A stretch of 64,000 nt of DNA from Agapanthus africanus (taxonomy: Eukaryota; Streptophyta; Magnoliopsida; Asparagales; Amaryllidaceae), in contig JASDDO010000024.1 in the NCBI GenBank assembly GCA_030015575.1, forward strand, positions 41,006,114-41,070,113. Reading direction: 5' to 3'. Below are positions 11,607-23,713 of the stretch, in pieces. A program made the translations under genes and the position numbers. The first letter of the stretch is position 1. The number at the start of each line of letters is the position of its first letter. Under the pieces are notes generated by a model. The model had not been told where the DNA came from, searched no databases, and saw nothing but the letters and a program-made list of their open reading frames with translations.

Positions 11607-13636
11607 TGTTAGGGATATGTATGCCCTAGAGGCCATTATAGTACATTAATGTATATTATAGTGGATGTTTGGACATATATATAGAGAACTTTCTTGCTCG
11701 ACATGATAGTATGCTATCTGGTTGCTCTTTATCTTAACATGTACAATTGTATTATTATACTGTCTCTCTGATACATATTGATAAAGCCCTTAGGATGTTT
11801 GCTTGACTACCAGGACTATAATGCATATCATACTACTGGGACTTATGTAGTCTACAAGCATATCTTTTAACAGTTCCTAGTCGAGAGAGTATTGAAATAG
11901 GGCATCGATATTCCAGAGTAGACTAGTGTGTACGTTTCTTGACCCTGTATAGGGCGATGGTTGACCCCATATCCATTGGTGTTTGACATCAAAGATTGTA
12001 CACATGTGCTCATTAGAGAATGGGTACACCGAACAGGACTCGTCGAGAACTTCTAGATGGTACTATACTTATCGTCAGATAGCAGTTCTCTGGTGACACT
12101 GATACAGGTTAGTCTGTAGACCTGAGATCGTCATAGAGTCTTGTGTGGTTCCCAATGTGCTTTGATTTCCTTTCTACCACGGCTCAAAGGAGTCGTGCAA
12201 ACAGCTGGATTTTGGGTACAATCCTGAGTCACATAGAGGTGATGAATGATAAGAGGGGTTTCGTCTCTCCCGGTATAGAGAGTTGATGTTGCACTATGCT
12301 CGATTGGTTACAACAGGAAGTCCCTGGCCAGGGATGTTGATGAGATTTACTGGTAAGTGTAATCAATAGTTTCTTGTACCGTTATAGGCCATACATCAGC
12401 ATGACTTATCTAGTTATTGGGGTCTGACGATTCCACCCCCAGACTCGATATACGATATATCAGATGAAGAGACCGGACTATACGGTAAGTGTTACTTATA
12501 GGCTTCATAGGAGTTTGGACAAGCTTGCTTGTTGATCTTCTAATCGCTTAATACCTGGGTAACTGTTACATCCAGCTAGTACCGCTGACGGCTTGTGGAT
12601 AACTGATGTGATCATTACCTACTGCTGGCATATTGACGAGTCTTTAGAGTCACAGACAGAAGTTTCCTAGTTCAAGCGAAACGAAATAGAGCACACATGT
12701 TGATATGTGCGGGGGGCTGATTAAATACGAGTATGTAATACCGTATTCTAATCTGACGGTTATTTGATATCAGTTAGGTTATATGTGATATAACCGAATT
12801 ATTGAATCAAGTGTTGATTTGATAATGTGATATACAGATAAATGATATTAATCGGTTATATATGATATAACCGGATTATTAAATCAAGTGTTGATTTAAT
12901 AATATGATATATATTTATATTTGAGATAATTATATATTGACTAATATTATTAGCTCACTAATTATTCTTCATAATATATATATTATATGAAGTATGGAAT
13001 GAATTTTCTATTTTTAGAAAATAGAAAATGGGGTGGAAAAATGAGGAGACTTTTGTGGCATGGTGTAATGCATAGTTTGATGAATTTTTTATTCATCATC
13101 CTATACTATTGAAGCATGGTTACAATTCTATATTGATGGATATTGGTTGCTTCAATAATGTGGGGTATTAAGCCATTCTTTACTTGGTTCATTTTCTACC
13201 TTAGCCATTTACTTAAGCTCATTTGTTCTCTAGCTCTCTCTTTTTAGTTCACCTCCACCTCCAAGCTCAATCCCTCACATGAGTTGTGAAACCTTGAGCT
13301 TGTGAAAACCATAGTGAGCAAACAACACCCCTACTTCATCATCCTACACTAGATTAGCGCTTTGGTGTAGTGTGTTTCTATCACTAAAGAGTTTAGTGAA
13401 GAGGTAGCTTGGATTAGCGGAGCTTCAGGTGGATCATCTTCGGCATGAAGATCGCAAAGGAAGCTCAATCCAACCTCAAGTGGAGCCTAGTGGGGTCGCG
13501 TGGACTACTACACGGAGTTTGAGAAGAGAAGGACACTGTCTACAAACGTTGTAGCCACCTTTCTCTTTGTATAGTTTTTGTTATATCATAGTTAAACCCT
13601 AATCATCTAGTTTCGATTCTTGTTTAGTATTAATTA
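11607..13636 (+). repeat. C1 5' LTR, main part
   Basis: It starts TGTTAGGGATATG and matches the 3' LTR at 35953 nearly base for base until AATTA at 13632-13636, where C2 inserted. The AATTA is repeated after C2 at 23623-23627 and occurs once at the matching place in the uninterrupted 3' LTR. Confidence 0.85.
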
Positions 13637-15753
13637 CATAAGTGCACGGCAGCGCCCCGGCCGTCTGACGAGGCCAAAATGAGGAATCAAAACTTTTCTT
13701 TAACTTGTAAACCGGCGCTACCGCGGACTTTAAAACCCGGATCGGGCCATTAACCTACTCCTAGCTAACTAGAGAAGGGGTAGAGAGATATACCGAGCGA
13801 TCCGTGTCCTTCGGTCTTCTCGTCGTCATCCCGATCTCCCCGCGGAATCTCCGGTCTTCATCTCTTCATCGGAAGGGCACCACATCGCCGGGTTCTTTTA
13901 CGGGCTCCCACCTCTGGACCGAGGCAACTCGGGCACGAAGTTGGCGAGTCGACGTGTCCAAGAATACTGTAGGCGAAGTATAGAATGGATTGTCTCAATG
14001 AGGGTATGAAGTTGCCATTTTAGATGAGGAAAGGAGATGTGAATTTTATGATGGCTTAGAGAATTTTTAGCAAGCAAATCCCCTCCCATATTTTTGGACA
14101 GCCCCCATCAACTGTGGCCGGCCCAAGCAACCAAAGAATGGGAGAGAGGAGAGAAAAAGTCAAGGGGGGAAGCTATAATGCAAGCAAGAGAAAAAGGTGA
14201 TGATGAGGAATGATTATCACAACAAAATCTCACTCCAAAACCAATCAATCTCATCAAAAAAGTCAAGCCATAATGCACAATCATGAAGCAACCATGTGTC
14301 ACTAAAAGTCTTCCCCATGATTAAATGCACCTTTGCAAATAAACCCTCAACAATACAAATTTGCATGCTTGCAAATAACCCCCTCTCCACCAAAATTCAG
14401 CCAAAGAAAGAAACAAAGGAAAATGGCCGAAACCGGAAAGCAAACTGGCAACTTCAGAAAACCGATCCCGTAATAAATTACAGGAAGACCCCGCGACTGT
14501 ATATACATACCCACATTTGTATTGCGACCGAATACAAATGCAATGAGACAAAATCTACACTGTACAATACTAGGATCCGGCTTAAATTAAAGCCCACTAG
14601 TATTATCCGTTCGATCATGATCCGTGCAATACCGCACGTATATGATCGAACCCTGCCATATATCCATACGGCCTCTACAGCGTTTCGCCCGAAACTTGAG
14701 AAACGGTCTGTGGGGGACTCTAAAGACTCGTCAATACTTTGGTTGTGGATTTAACCACTAGCACGTCAGAGGTATTAGCCATACGTAACGGGCTACCAGG
14801 TATTGACCAAAAGGGACGTCGATGAGCGAACTCATCCCGACACCCTACTGAGCCTGTCAGTGACAATATTCGTATAGTCCGGTCCGTTCGTCTATGAGCA
14901 TCGCATGGCGGGACTAGAGGGTTGGTAAAAGTCAGACCCCCAAAAGCGGTACAAGTCGTGTCGGGGTGGAGCCCAGAACATCCTGAGATACTACTGGAAT
15001 ACCTACCAGTAAATCTCCTGCCTTGGCCAAGGACTTCGTGTAATGGCTCTCCTAGACACAGTGCGACCTCACCCCCAATACCGGGAGAGACGAACCCCTG
15101 CAGATCCGCTCACTGCCTCCATATGGCTTGAGACTGTACCCAACTAAAACCTTTTTGCCCGTCTCCTTTGAGCGTGGTAGGGTAGTAATCAAAGTACAGT
15201 GGGAACTCACACGAGACAAATGACGATCTCAGGTCGATGAACTAACCTGTACACATGTCACCAGGGAACTGCTATCTGACGTCTGGTATAAGACCAACTA
15301 GCATGTTCCCGGCGAGTCCTGTCCGGTGTACTCATAACCTAATGAGCACCTGTATACATCTTAGGTGAACCAACTGACACCAGTGGCTTGTGAAACCGGC
15401 CACCGTCCCTCGTCGAGGTCTCGACTGTATACACTAGTCTACTCTGGAGTATCGATGCCCTGTCTCGAAACTCCCACGACTAGGGACCTTTTAAGGATGT
15501 GCTTATAGACTACCAGCTCCCACGTATATGATCGCCATCATACTGCTGGCTGTCAAGCAAGAATCCTAAGGGCTCTATCAACGCGCAATAGTGACATGTA
15601 AGGTCACCTAAAGCAGTACACGATGATAAAGATAAACCAGATAGCATACTATCATCTTGAGTAAGACTGTCCTACCGGTATAGGTCCTCCCTCAATCATT
15701 GCAATCACGTGCCTGTAATCCAATAATTGACTCTGAGGGCACTATCTTCAACA
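13637..15753 (-). repeat. C2 3' LTR
   Basis: Matches 21488-23622. In + coordinates it starts at the AAGTGCACGG word and ends TTCAACA. The first ~110 bp are much more different from the partner than the rest. A 152-residue open frame on + (14296-14754) also occurs in the other LTR, but looks like chance. Confidence 0.85.
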
Positions 15754-15770
15754 ATCTTCCACTTGCACTC
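15754..15770 (-). other. C2 polypurine tract
   Basis: Read on the minus strand this is GAGTGCAAGTGGAAGAT directly before the 3' LTR, the usual Copia wording (AAGTGGRAGAT) for plus-strand DNA priming. Confidence 0.75.
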
Positions 15771-15859
15771 AAGGCTAATTATTGCGATGTCGAATACTCA
15801 CAGCCCGTGTGATACCGAACACCCAACTCCTCTACTAATCAGTCTCACAAAACCTGTTT

Positions 15860-18350
15860 GTGAAACTAATGCGTTCGAGGAATAGCCTCAGTGAGTGGAT
15901 CCGTCCTAATGTTTCTTTCTATGTCTCTCTTTATCTCAAGTTCGCGGAGAAAGCTATCTCCCGAAATGAGCAATACCCGTCTTAGAGTATGTATGGATAT
16001 CTGATGGGACCTAGTTCATAAATGAACTCCAAATCCAAACTTCTTAGACTGTATCGTCAATTGAACTTAATCAGTATCCTGCGCCATGCCTCCCTCAGTA
16101 TCCACCTGGACCACCTGTCCAAAATACTGCCCCTCGTCAGAGGGAAAACTATAACTCTGACAGTCACTCTGTCATCCAGGTCACCTTGGAAGCCTGGAAT
16201 GATAATCGTCTCCCGAATGAGGCTGACGTTATTATATCCCTAGAACATCCACTTATGTTCTAAAACTGCTTCCGTTCGTTCCTCCAGGATTGGATCAATA
16301 TCAACATATTGCATCTCGTGCAAAAACATCTGGTGTGGTACTTGACATCTCATGATTGACTCAATTGCCTAAGCAAGTGATCTGCCAATCATGCACATCC
16401 CTCTCCCCTTTAGTCTGTAAGACACCTTTAGAGAGAGTGACTCCATCACCTGCAGGTATACTACCGTGCCAAGAGTCGTCCATTCTAAAGCATCTTTAGA
16501 ACGCTGTCTAAGTACCCAGATTGGGAAACTACCCAAATCTAGATCTAAAACCATAGATCTAGTAACCAGAATGTCTGATATTTAATATCCATATCCTATA
16601 TGGAGAAACCACTGTGTGACAACCAAAGTATAACCTATCGTAGTATAGGAACATCACTTCCTACTCTGTGTATGTCATCCAAATACCAGGACACTACACC
16701 CTACTACCTTCTTAACAGATCCATCCCCTATTCTGATGAAGTCAAACCTATGACTGTCATATCAGAAATAGACGATCTATCTCCGCTATATCTGGTTTAG
16801 TCTATAAATAGACATAAGCCACCCGTCCACTATACTTCCGCTGCTCCCACTGACCATGACAACCCTCTGGCAGAGTCATATAGACATACACTTCTAAAGC
16901 TAGTTTAGAACGACGCTATACTCATCCTCCTGCCGGGTCTCACAGTCTGGAACAACAACAATAGAAAGTCTGGGTAAACAAGAACCTCCCTGCCACCGTC
17001 CTTGAGGCTACCGGAGTACCTCTCGGGTGCCTGAGGTTACCCACCATATCTGCGGTGTGGCCAATGGAATGTCAAACTAGATTGAATCTTTAGGTTCTTA
17101 TCAAATTTTCAGTAATCGTTTGCGGTTCTGGAATCACTTCCAGTTCTACCATACTGCCACTACTGTTTTCTGAAAAAATCTATTTTTATTAAAACTGTGG
17201 CGAGTCAAGAACAATATCACTATTGATCTTCCAGATGGTAGAAAGTCAACCCTCGTCATAGCCCGGGTCGACCCACAAACAGCCATTACAGAAACGTGCC
17301 TTGAGTAGTCCGGAGTCTGGTTTTAAGCATAAGCCGGACGACTCCCCGTACCTTAACATTGTTAAGATATGAACTGTTCTATATCCAATATAGAAACAGA
17401 GGTACTGATTTAATTGAACCAGATTCAAATCATGCAGCCGTCTCCAGTGCATGTCAACAAAATGGAGAGAGGCCGATCAGCATTACTCAACTTAGAAGTA
17501 CTTTCAATTACGAGTAACCTGAAAGAGAAGCTAGTTCTCTTAATCATTACTATTAACTGAATACCATACACAAGTATCTACATCTTCGATCACCTTAAAG
17601 AATCCCGATACTTTCAACACCTGGTTCTCTACTTTATTCATATACCTATAACTTCTCAAAACTTAGACCTTGCATTTCTACGAAACACTTGTCTAAAGAC
17701 TAGAGAAGTCATAAGTAAACCGAATATAGTACGAGGACCAACCCCTCTGTCATAATGGACACTGGACAACATACAATACTCTGTATAAGTCCCTTGAGTC
17801 TAATAACTCATTCCTTGTGTGTCGTAGGTTGAAAACTGTACTATGGTTATGAAGAATTACACCGCTGTTTAATGCTCCTTACCTAACCATCCACTGATAT
17901 AAGTAAATGTCATAGACATAATTTCAAAAAGTCATATCCCACTCTATAAAAATAGACGTACAGATATATCAATTTGAAATTGGTGCACAACGACGGATAT
18001 TCAAAACCAAATATTTGCCGTCCGGCAAACAACCAAGGCGATTTCCTCAAATATCACCAATTATAATGAATTCCGATATAATGAGGATGATCACCTAATT
18101 CCCAATAACTTACTCCCACTCATCATCTGTAAAACCATACAGATGTGAGATTCATACCTGGTAAATACATACCCTGGAGCAAGTGTCTAATTGGGAAATC
18201 AGTTTTCCTTTAACAGTACACAGTGAAACTGAAACATTGAAATGTTTCGTAAGGGTATCCTGGTATTCTTAGTAATGCCTCTTCCATTATCCAGATTCAC
18301 AACTGTAACCGTATATTTCTATGCCATCTCTCCACATCCCTTCATATGTC
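15860..18350 (-). pseudogene. C2 pol remnant (reverse transcriptase and RNase H end recognised)
   Basis: Minus-strand reading gives Copia-type wording: ADPLT-like TDPLTEAIPR near 15880, LRELEIKRDIER just before it, GDLDDR-VTVRVIVFPL near 16160, and FRMDDSWHGSIPAGDGVTLSKG near 16450-16520. These match the RT-RNase H end of C1 pol (SMKDSKYGN, FQSDKDDGKSVSGFVF, ADPLTKALP). Upstream of about 17500 the match becomes too faint to place domains. Heavily broken. Confidence 0.65.
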
Positions 18351-18356
18351 TTTAGT

Positions 18357-19200
18357 CATTATCTTCTGTACACCCTCTTAGGCTAAATGGTTTTCTTCCT
18401 TCCCTACCGTTCGACACCAGCCTATGGTTTGGAAGAAGACTATCCAATAACCATAATGGGTGTACTGTCCTAATCCTAGGAGCACTCGCAATGCGAGAGA
18501 AGGTGAAGATAAAAGACAACCGAATAAACCTTATTCCTATTTCTCCTGAACCAGAATCCATCCCCGAACTAGAACAAGTTCCTTTCGAGTTCGTATATAA
18601 CCATACGATGGAGTATTCAATAAACTGTGGATTTTCGTAGTGATACGGAGTGTTCTGGAGAAATACAAAGGTGAAGTGGGAGTGGTAATGAAATACTTGG
18701 TTTGGTTGTGAATAGCAGTCGCAATTTACTTTGCCCTCCTTCTAATCTCTTTATTTGTCATAACTTATTACCTTCTGTACACCATCGTTAGGCTAATTGG
18801 TTTTCTTCATTCCCTACCGGTCAGCACCTGCCTATGGTTTGGAAGAAGACTATCCAACTTGCGTAATAGGTGTACTGTCTCCTAAACCAAGGAGTACTCG
18901 AAACCTGAGAGAAGGTAAAAGGAAAAGACAACTGAATAGTCCTATTCGTTTTCTCCAGAACCAGAAACCATCTTTGAATAAATTCCTTCAAGTTCGTATA
19001 TAACCATACGATGGTTTTATCCAATGGAAGTGGACGTTCGTAGTAATACGGGGTGTCTGGAGAAAAGGGTAAAAGTAGGAGTGGTAATGAGGTTTGAAAC
19101 TCTGACAATCCAAAAGCCAGTGTTTAAGAAGGTTCGTTCAACTTGGTCACTGAGTCATAATCTAGGTCGGGTCATGGTCACTGCCAAAAAGAGAGAGAAA
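18357..19200. repeat. ~410-bp tandem duplication inside C2
   Basis: Two diverged copies begin at about 18357 and 18767 with CTTCTGTACACC, TTAGGCTAA, TGGTTTTCTTC, CCTATGGTTTGGAAGAAG and GGTGTACTGTC in the same order, and end with CGTATATAACCATACGATGG and a GTAATACGG-like word. The copies differ at many positions, so the duplication is not recent. No coding match was recognised. Confidence 0.7.
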
Positions 19201-21473
19201 AGAAACACTCAGCGTGCACTCTAACCTAGATCAGAATGGTTACCAATTTATCTAATCAGGAAACCTCCCACTGTAACGTCAAATTCTTCTCCAAACCTGA
19301 AAGAAGAATTAGTCGGGATCACCCGAGGAGTAAACCAACTCATCAATGGGAATCGGGATCCAACTATCATCGCATGATAACGTGACGGAATCCGCTCACG
19401 TTATCACACTCCAGAAGGTATGCGCATATCTGGCAAGTTTCAGTTTCTTTAGAAACTCCCGATGTGATTTTTGCCCCATGCTCTTATGACCTTGACGAAG
19501 GCCAACATATCATAAGTCACATGTCAAGTTCTACCCGTCATTATTCAGGTTAATTTAAACCCACCTGTACATACCCTTGACGGAGGCCAAAATAGTAGTA
19601 CGACTGTCCCAAACCAACGCATCTATCTATGCTGCAGAAAAGTAACAAATAGCTACCATACACTATGCCTTGACGAAGGCCAACATACATAGCATGAATA
19701 CTAAGTGCTACCTTTCTGAAATGACGGAGAGCTACGAATGGTTTTTGGCGAAAAACCTTTAACGTAATGAACTTGATATCGTTGAAGGAACCGGATAGTT
19801 TTTTATAAAAATATAGTGACGAAAACCTTTACTAAAGAGGTCACTCCCGGTGAAGGGATCTCGGCTCTTTCCCCGTAGAATGAGGTGCAGGATATTCCAA
19901 CTGAATACCACGATGCAAAGAAAAAGTAAACGACTATAGTGAAGTTATTGCCCTGACGCAAACTTATGTCCAAGGGGTCACTCCCGGCGAAGGGATCTCG
20001 GCCCTTGCCTCGTCGACTGAGGTGCTGGATATTTATAACCGAATACCACTGTGCAAAACAAAAGAGAACGTCCTTGCAATAACAGCTTTTTGAAAAATGT
20101 TCCAACAACATCAGAATAGGTTTGTTTAGCTTGCATTGATCCGAATCAATGCAGTCCTATCAATTGATCACACCAATAAAGAACGAAAATAATGATGTAC
20201 GTATTTTCCATCCGCATTTGCCACTGGGTCCCGTCATTACCCGTTAGGTTACTTAACTAACGACAGAGCAGGGACTGGACTAGCATGGATGCAAAACATA
20301 TACAACATCTACTAGTATATATATCAATATATAATATTCGCTCAAGGCATGATAAAATGCAATATCACAGAAATGTAATAAGTATCACAGAACAATACAG
20401 ATATCTGGGATCCCCGGGTTTCATAGAGCCGCTACTGAAACCCGACGTTCCCCTGGTCATGTGGATAGCCTGTGCAATGAAATCCTAGACCCCTACGGGC
20501 GCGACAAGTTACCTGCCAAAACCTGAAGCGAGGCATCCCCTTTCAGCAACGTGAATGGACCACCCAGCACTTCACAGAATCCGGTAACTTGAGCACCCCT
20601 CCTTGGGTCAACCTGTACCCCCTACGAGTGCGGCGAATAGCCCGCCAATTCTAGAGTAAAGACCCTTCCGTCTCATTGCCATGAGATGCGGGCCCGTTGC
20701 CCTCTAGAACCCGGCTATCCGTGCACCCCTCCGCGGGGTAATCCTAGTACAGAAAATAAAAATATACATACAACGGGTGCATCGACCTCAGCCCGGTCGT
20801 GCCCCAAAAGAATAATATACAAACAGGCAGTGACGGTAGTCCACATGTCGGACGCTCGCCCAGCAATATCAAATGTACATATAAACCTAAACTGTACTAC
20901 CATTGCATCCAGGCTATCCACCACGACAATCCGCAACATCACAGCACAACACAGAACATCAACGTGAATGTCACGTTCGCAAATCCGTCTAAAAGGGCTA
21001 TAGCAGTTAGACAGGATTTACCGATCAAGTGACATTCATGGTCGCAGATATAGTGTAAATACTGTGAACTAACATGTTTAAAATTTTCGATCGAATGAAT
21101 TTTCCGAAGTGGGCCCCAAGCACTACTGTAGCACTCAAAATAAATCTGGGCCCAAAAATAATGTACCAAAACCCCCATTTCCAACACAGGAACCAACTGA
21201 AGAAATCTGGTGCAGTGATCCCACCTTACTGCGGCGGAACCGCGGCCAAAACAGGGGTAAGGCCGCGGTTCCGCGACTGAACAGGAACAACACTCCACCA
21301 AATTTTCCCAGATTGCATAGAAAACCCTGCCTGTATTTTTGAAATGCACCAAATAATTTTTCGAAAACTATAAAATTTCGACAGAAACTGTGCTTTAGAA
21401 ATCGGGTTTTCGGAAAATCCGTTCGATCGAACTTGTAAACACGTTAGAGCAAGCTAGACTAGGTTAATGGCGT
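19201..21473 (-). other. C2 leader (noncoding, homologous to C1 leader)
   Basis: Read right to left, this leader matches C1's leader in order: GGATTCTAGAG/TCTAGAATTGGC words (20590-20720), CTAGTCCAG..GTTAGTTAAGTAA (20220-20285), two ~130-bp copies containing GAGGTCACTCCCGG (19835-20060), and three hairpin units around GGCCTTCGTCAAGG (19483-19516, 19567-19601, 19663-19692). It closes near 19190-19260 with a pyrimidine run, CAG and an ATG, as C1 does before its pol. No coding content recognised. Confidence 0.6.
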
Positions 21474-21486
21474 GGCTCTGATACCA
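21474..21486 (-). other. C2 primer binding site (initiator Met tRNA)
   Basis: Minus-strand TGGTATCAGAGCC, the standard plant Copia primer site complementary to the 3' end of initiator methionine tRNA, separated from the 5' LTR by one base. Confidence 0.9.
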
Positions 21487-21487
21487 G

Positions 21488-23622
21488 TGTAAGTGCACGG
21501 CGGCGCCCCGGCCGTCAATCCGAGGCCAAAATGCGGAAACGATACTTTTACGAAACTTGTAAACCGGCGCCACCGCGCACTATAAAATCCGGATCGGGCC
21601 ATTAACCTACTCCTAGCTAACTAGAGAAGGGGTAGAGAGATATACCGAGCGATCCGTGTCCTTCGGTCTTCTCGTCGTCATCCCGATCTCCCCGCGGAAT
21701 CTCCGGTCTTCATCTCCTCATCGGAAGGGCACCACATCGCCGGGTTCTTTTATGGGCTCCCACCTCTGGACCGAGGCAACTCGGGCACGAAGTTGGCAAG
21801 TCGACGTGTCCAAGAATACTGCAGGCGAAGTATAGAATGGATTGTCTCAATGTGGGTATGAAGTTGCCATTTTAGATGTGGAAAGGAGATGTGAATTTTG
21901 TGATGGCTTAGGGAATTTTTAGCAAGCAAATGAGAAGCAAATCCCCTCCCATAGTTTTGGACAGCCCCCATCAACTGTGGCCGGCCCAAGCAACCAAAGA
22001 ATGGGAGAGAGGAGAGAAAAAGTCAAGGGGGGGGGGGGAAGCTATAATGCAAGCAAGAGAAAAAGGTGATGATGAGGAATGATTATCACAACAAAATCTC
22101 ACTCCAAAACCCATCACTCTCATCAAAAAAGTCAAGCCATAATGCACAATCATGAAGCAACCATGTGTCACTAAAATTCTTCCCCATGATTAAATGCACC
22201 TTTGCAAATAAACCCTCCACAATACAAATTTGCGTGCTTGCAAATAACCCCCTCTCCACCAAAATTCAGCCAAAGAAAAAAACAAAGGAAAATGGCCGAA
22301 ACCGGAAAGCAAACTGGAAACTTCAGAAAACTGATCCCGTAATAAATTACAGGAAGACCCCGCGACTGTATATACATACCCGCATTTGTATTGCGACCGA
22401 ATACAAATGCAATGAGACAAAATCTACACTGTACAATACTAGGATCCGGCTTAAATTAAAGCCCGCTAGTATTATCTGTCCGATCATGATCCGTGCAATA
22501 CTGCACGTATATGATCGAACCCTGCCATATATCCATACGGCCTCTACAGCGTTTCGCCCGAAACTTAAGAAACGGTCTGTGGGGGACTTTAAAGACTCGT
22601 CAATAGTTTGGTTGTGGATTTAACCACTAGCACGTCAGAGGTATTAGCCATACGTAACGGGCTACCAGGTATTGACCAAAAAGGACGTCGATGAGCGAAC
22701 TCATCCCGACACCCTACTGAGCCTGTCAGTGACAATATCCGTACAGTCCGGTCCGTTCTTCTATGAGCATCGCATGGCGGGCCTAGAGGGTTGGTAAAAG
22801 TCAGACCCCCAAAAGCGGTACAAGTCGTGTCGGAGTGTAGCCCAGAACACCCTGAGATACTACTGGAATACCTACCAGTAAATCTCCTGCCTTGGCTAAG
22901 GACTTTGTGTAATGGCTCTCCTAGACACAGCGCGACCTCACCCCTAATACCGGGAGAGACGAACCCCAGCAGATCCGCTCACTGCCTCCATGTGGCTCGG
23001 GACTGTACCCAACTAAAACCTGTTTGCACGTCTCCTATGAGCGTGGTAGGGTAGTAATCAAAGTACAGTGGGAACTCACACAAGACAAATGACGATCTCA
23101 GGTTGATGAACTAACCTGTACACATGTCACCAGGGAACTGCTATCTGACGTCTGGTATAAGACCAACTAGCATGTTCCCGGCGAGTCCTGTCCAGTGTAC
23201 TCATAACCCAATGAGCACATGTATACATCTTAGGTGAACCAACTGACACCAGTGGCTTGTGAGACCGTCCACCGCCCCTCGTCGGGGTCTTGACTGTATA
23301 CACTAGTTTACTCTGGAGTATCGATGCCTTGTCTCGAAACTCCCACGACTAGGGACCTTTTAAGGATGTGCTTATAGATTACCAGCTCCCACTTATATGA
23401 TCGCCATCATACTGCTGGCTGTCAAGCAAGAACCCTAAGGGCTCTATCAACGCGCAATAGTGACCTGTAAGGTCACCTAAAGCAGTACACGATGATAAAG
23501 ATAAACCAGATAGCATACTATCATCTTGAGTAAGACTGTCCTACCGGTATAGGTCCTCCCTCAATCATTGCAATCACGTGCCTGTGATCCAATAATTGAC
23601 TCTGAGGGCACTATCTCCAACA
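21488..23622 (-). repeat. C2 5' LTR
   Basis: In + coordinates it starts TGTAAGTGCACGG and ends CTCCAACA, followed by the AATTA target duplication. It carries a run of ten or more G near 22030 that is shorter in the partner, a simple slippage difference. Confidence 0.85.
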
Positions 23623-23627
23623 AATTA

Positions 23628-23700
23628 GCACCCATTTTTTTTTTAAAAATGGCATGCTTGATGTACTAAAACCTAGTGGTGGTGCTAATAAACAATTTCA
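23628..23700 (+). repeat. C1 5' LTR, last 73 bp
   Basis: GCACCCATTTTT, AATGGCATGCTTGATG and GTGGTGGTGCTAA match the end of the 3' LTR at 38022-38094. It ends TTTCA directly before the primer site. Confidence 0.85.
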
Positions 23701-23713
23701 TGGTATCTGAGCC
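23701..23713 (+). other. C1 primer binding site
   Basis: TGGTATCTGAGCC is one base away from the standard initiator-Met primer site, directly next to the LTR end. Confidence 0.85.

Larger units (their letters stand above)
13637..23622 (-). mobile_element. Element C2: Ty1/Copia LTR retrotransposon inserted in C1's 5' LTR, opposite strand
   Basis: The LTR pair is 13637-15753 and 21488-23622, with target duplication AATTA on both sides (13632-13636 and 23623-23627). The minus-strand primer site TGGTATCAGAGCC lies next to the right LTR and a purine tract next to the left LTR, so the element reads right to left. Its LTR shares long stretches with the C1 LTR (TGATAGTATGCTATCTGGTT, GGGCATCGATA, CCAGAGTAGACTAGTG), making it a sister subfamily. 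Internal DNA of about 5.7 kb holds a badly decayed pol and a long leader. Heavily broken. LTRs differ by a few percent except for one end (see findings). Confidence 0.85.

Noticed and set aside
14296-14754. 152-codon frame on +, repeated in the other C2 LTR (22165-22623)
   Set aside because: Both copies are inside LTRs, antisense to the element, with low-complexity composition and no domain. Conservation is explained by LTR identity.
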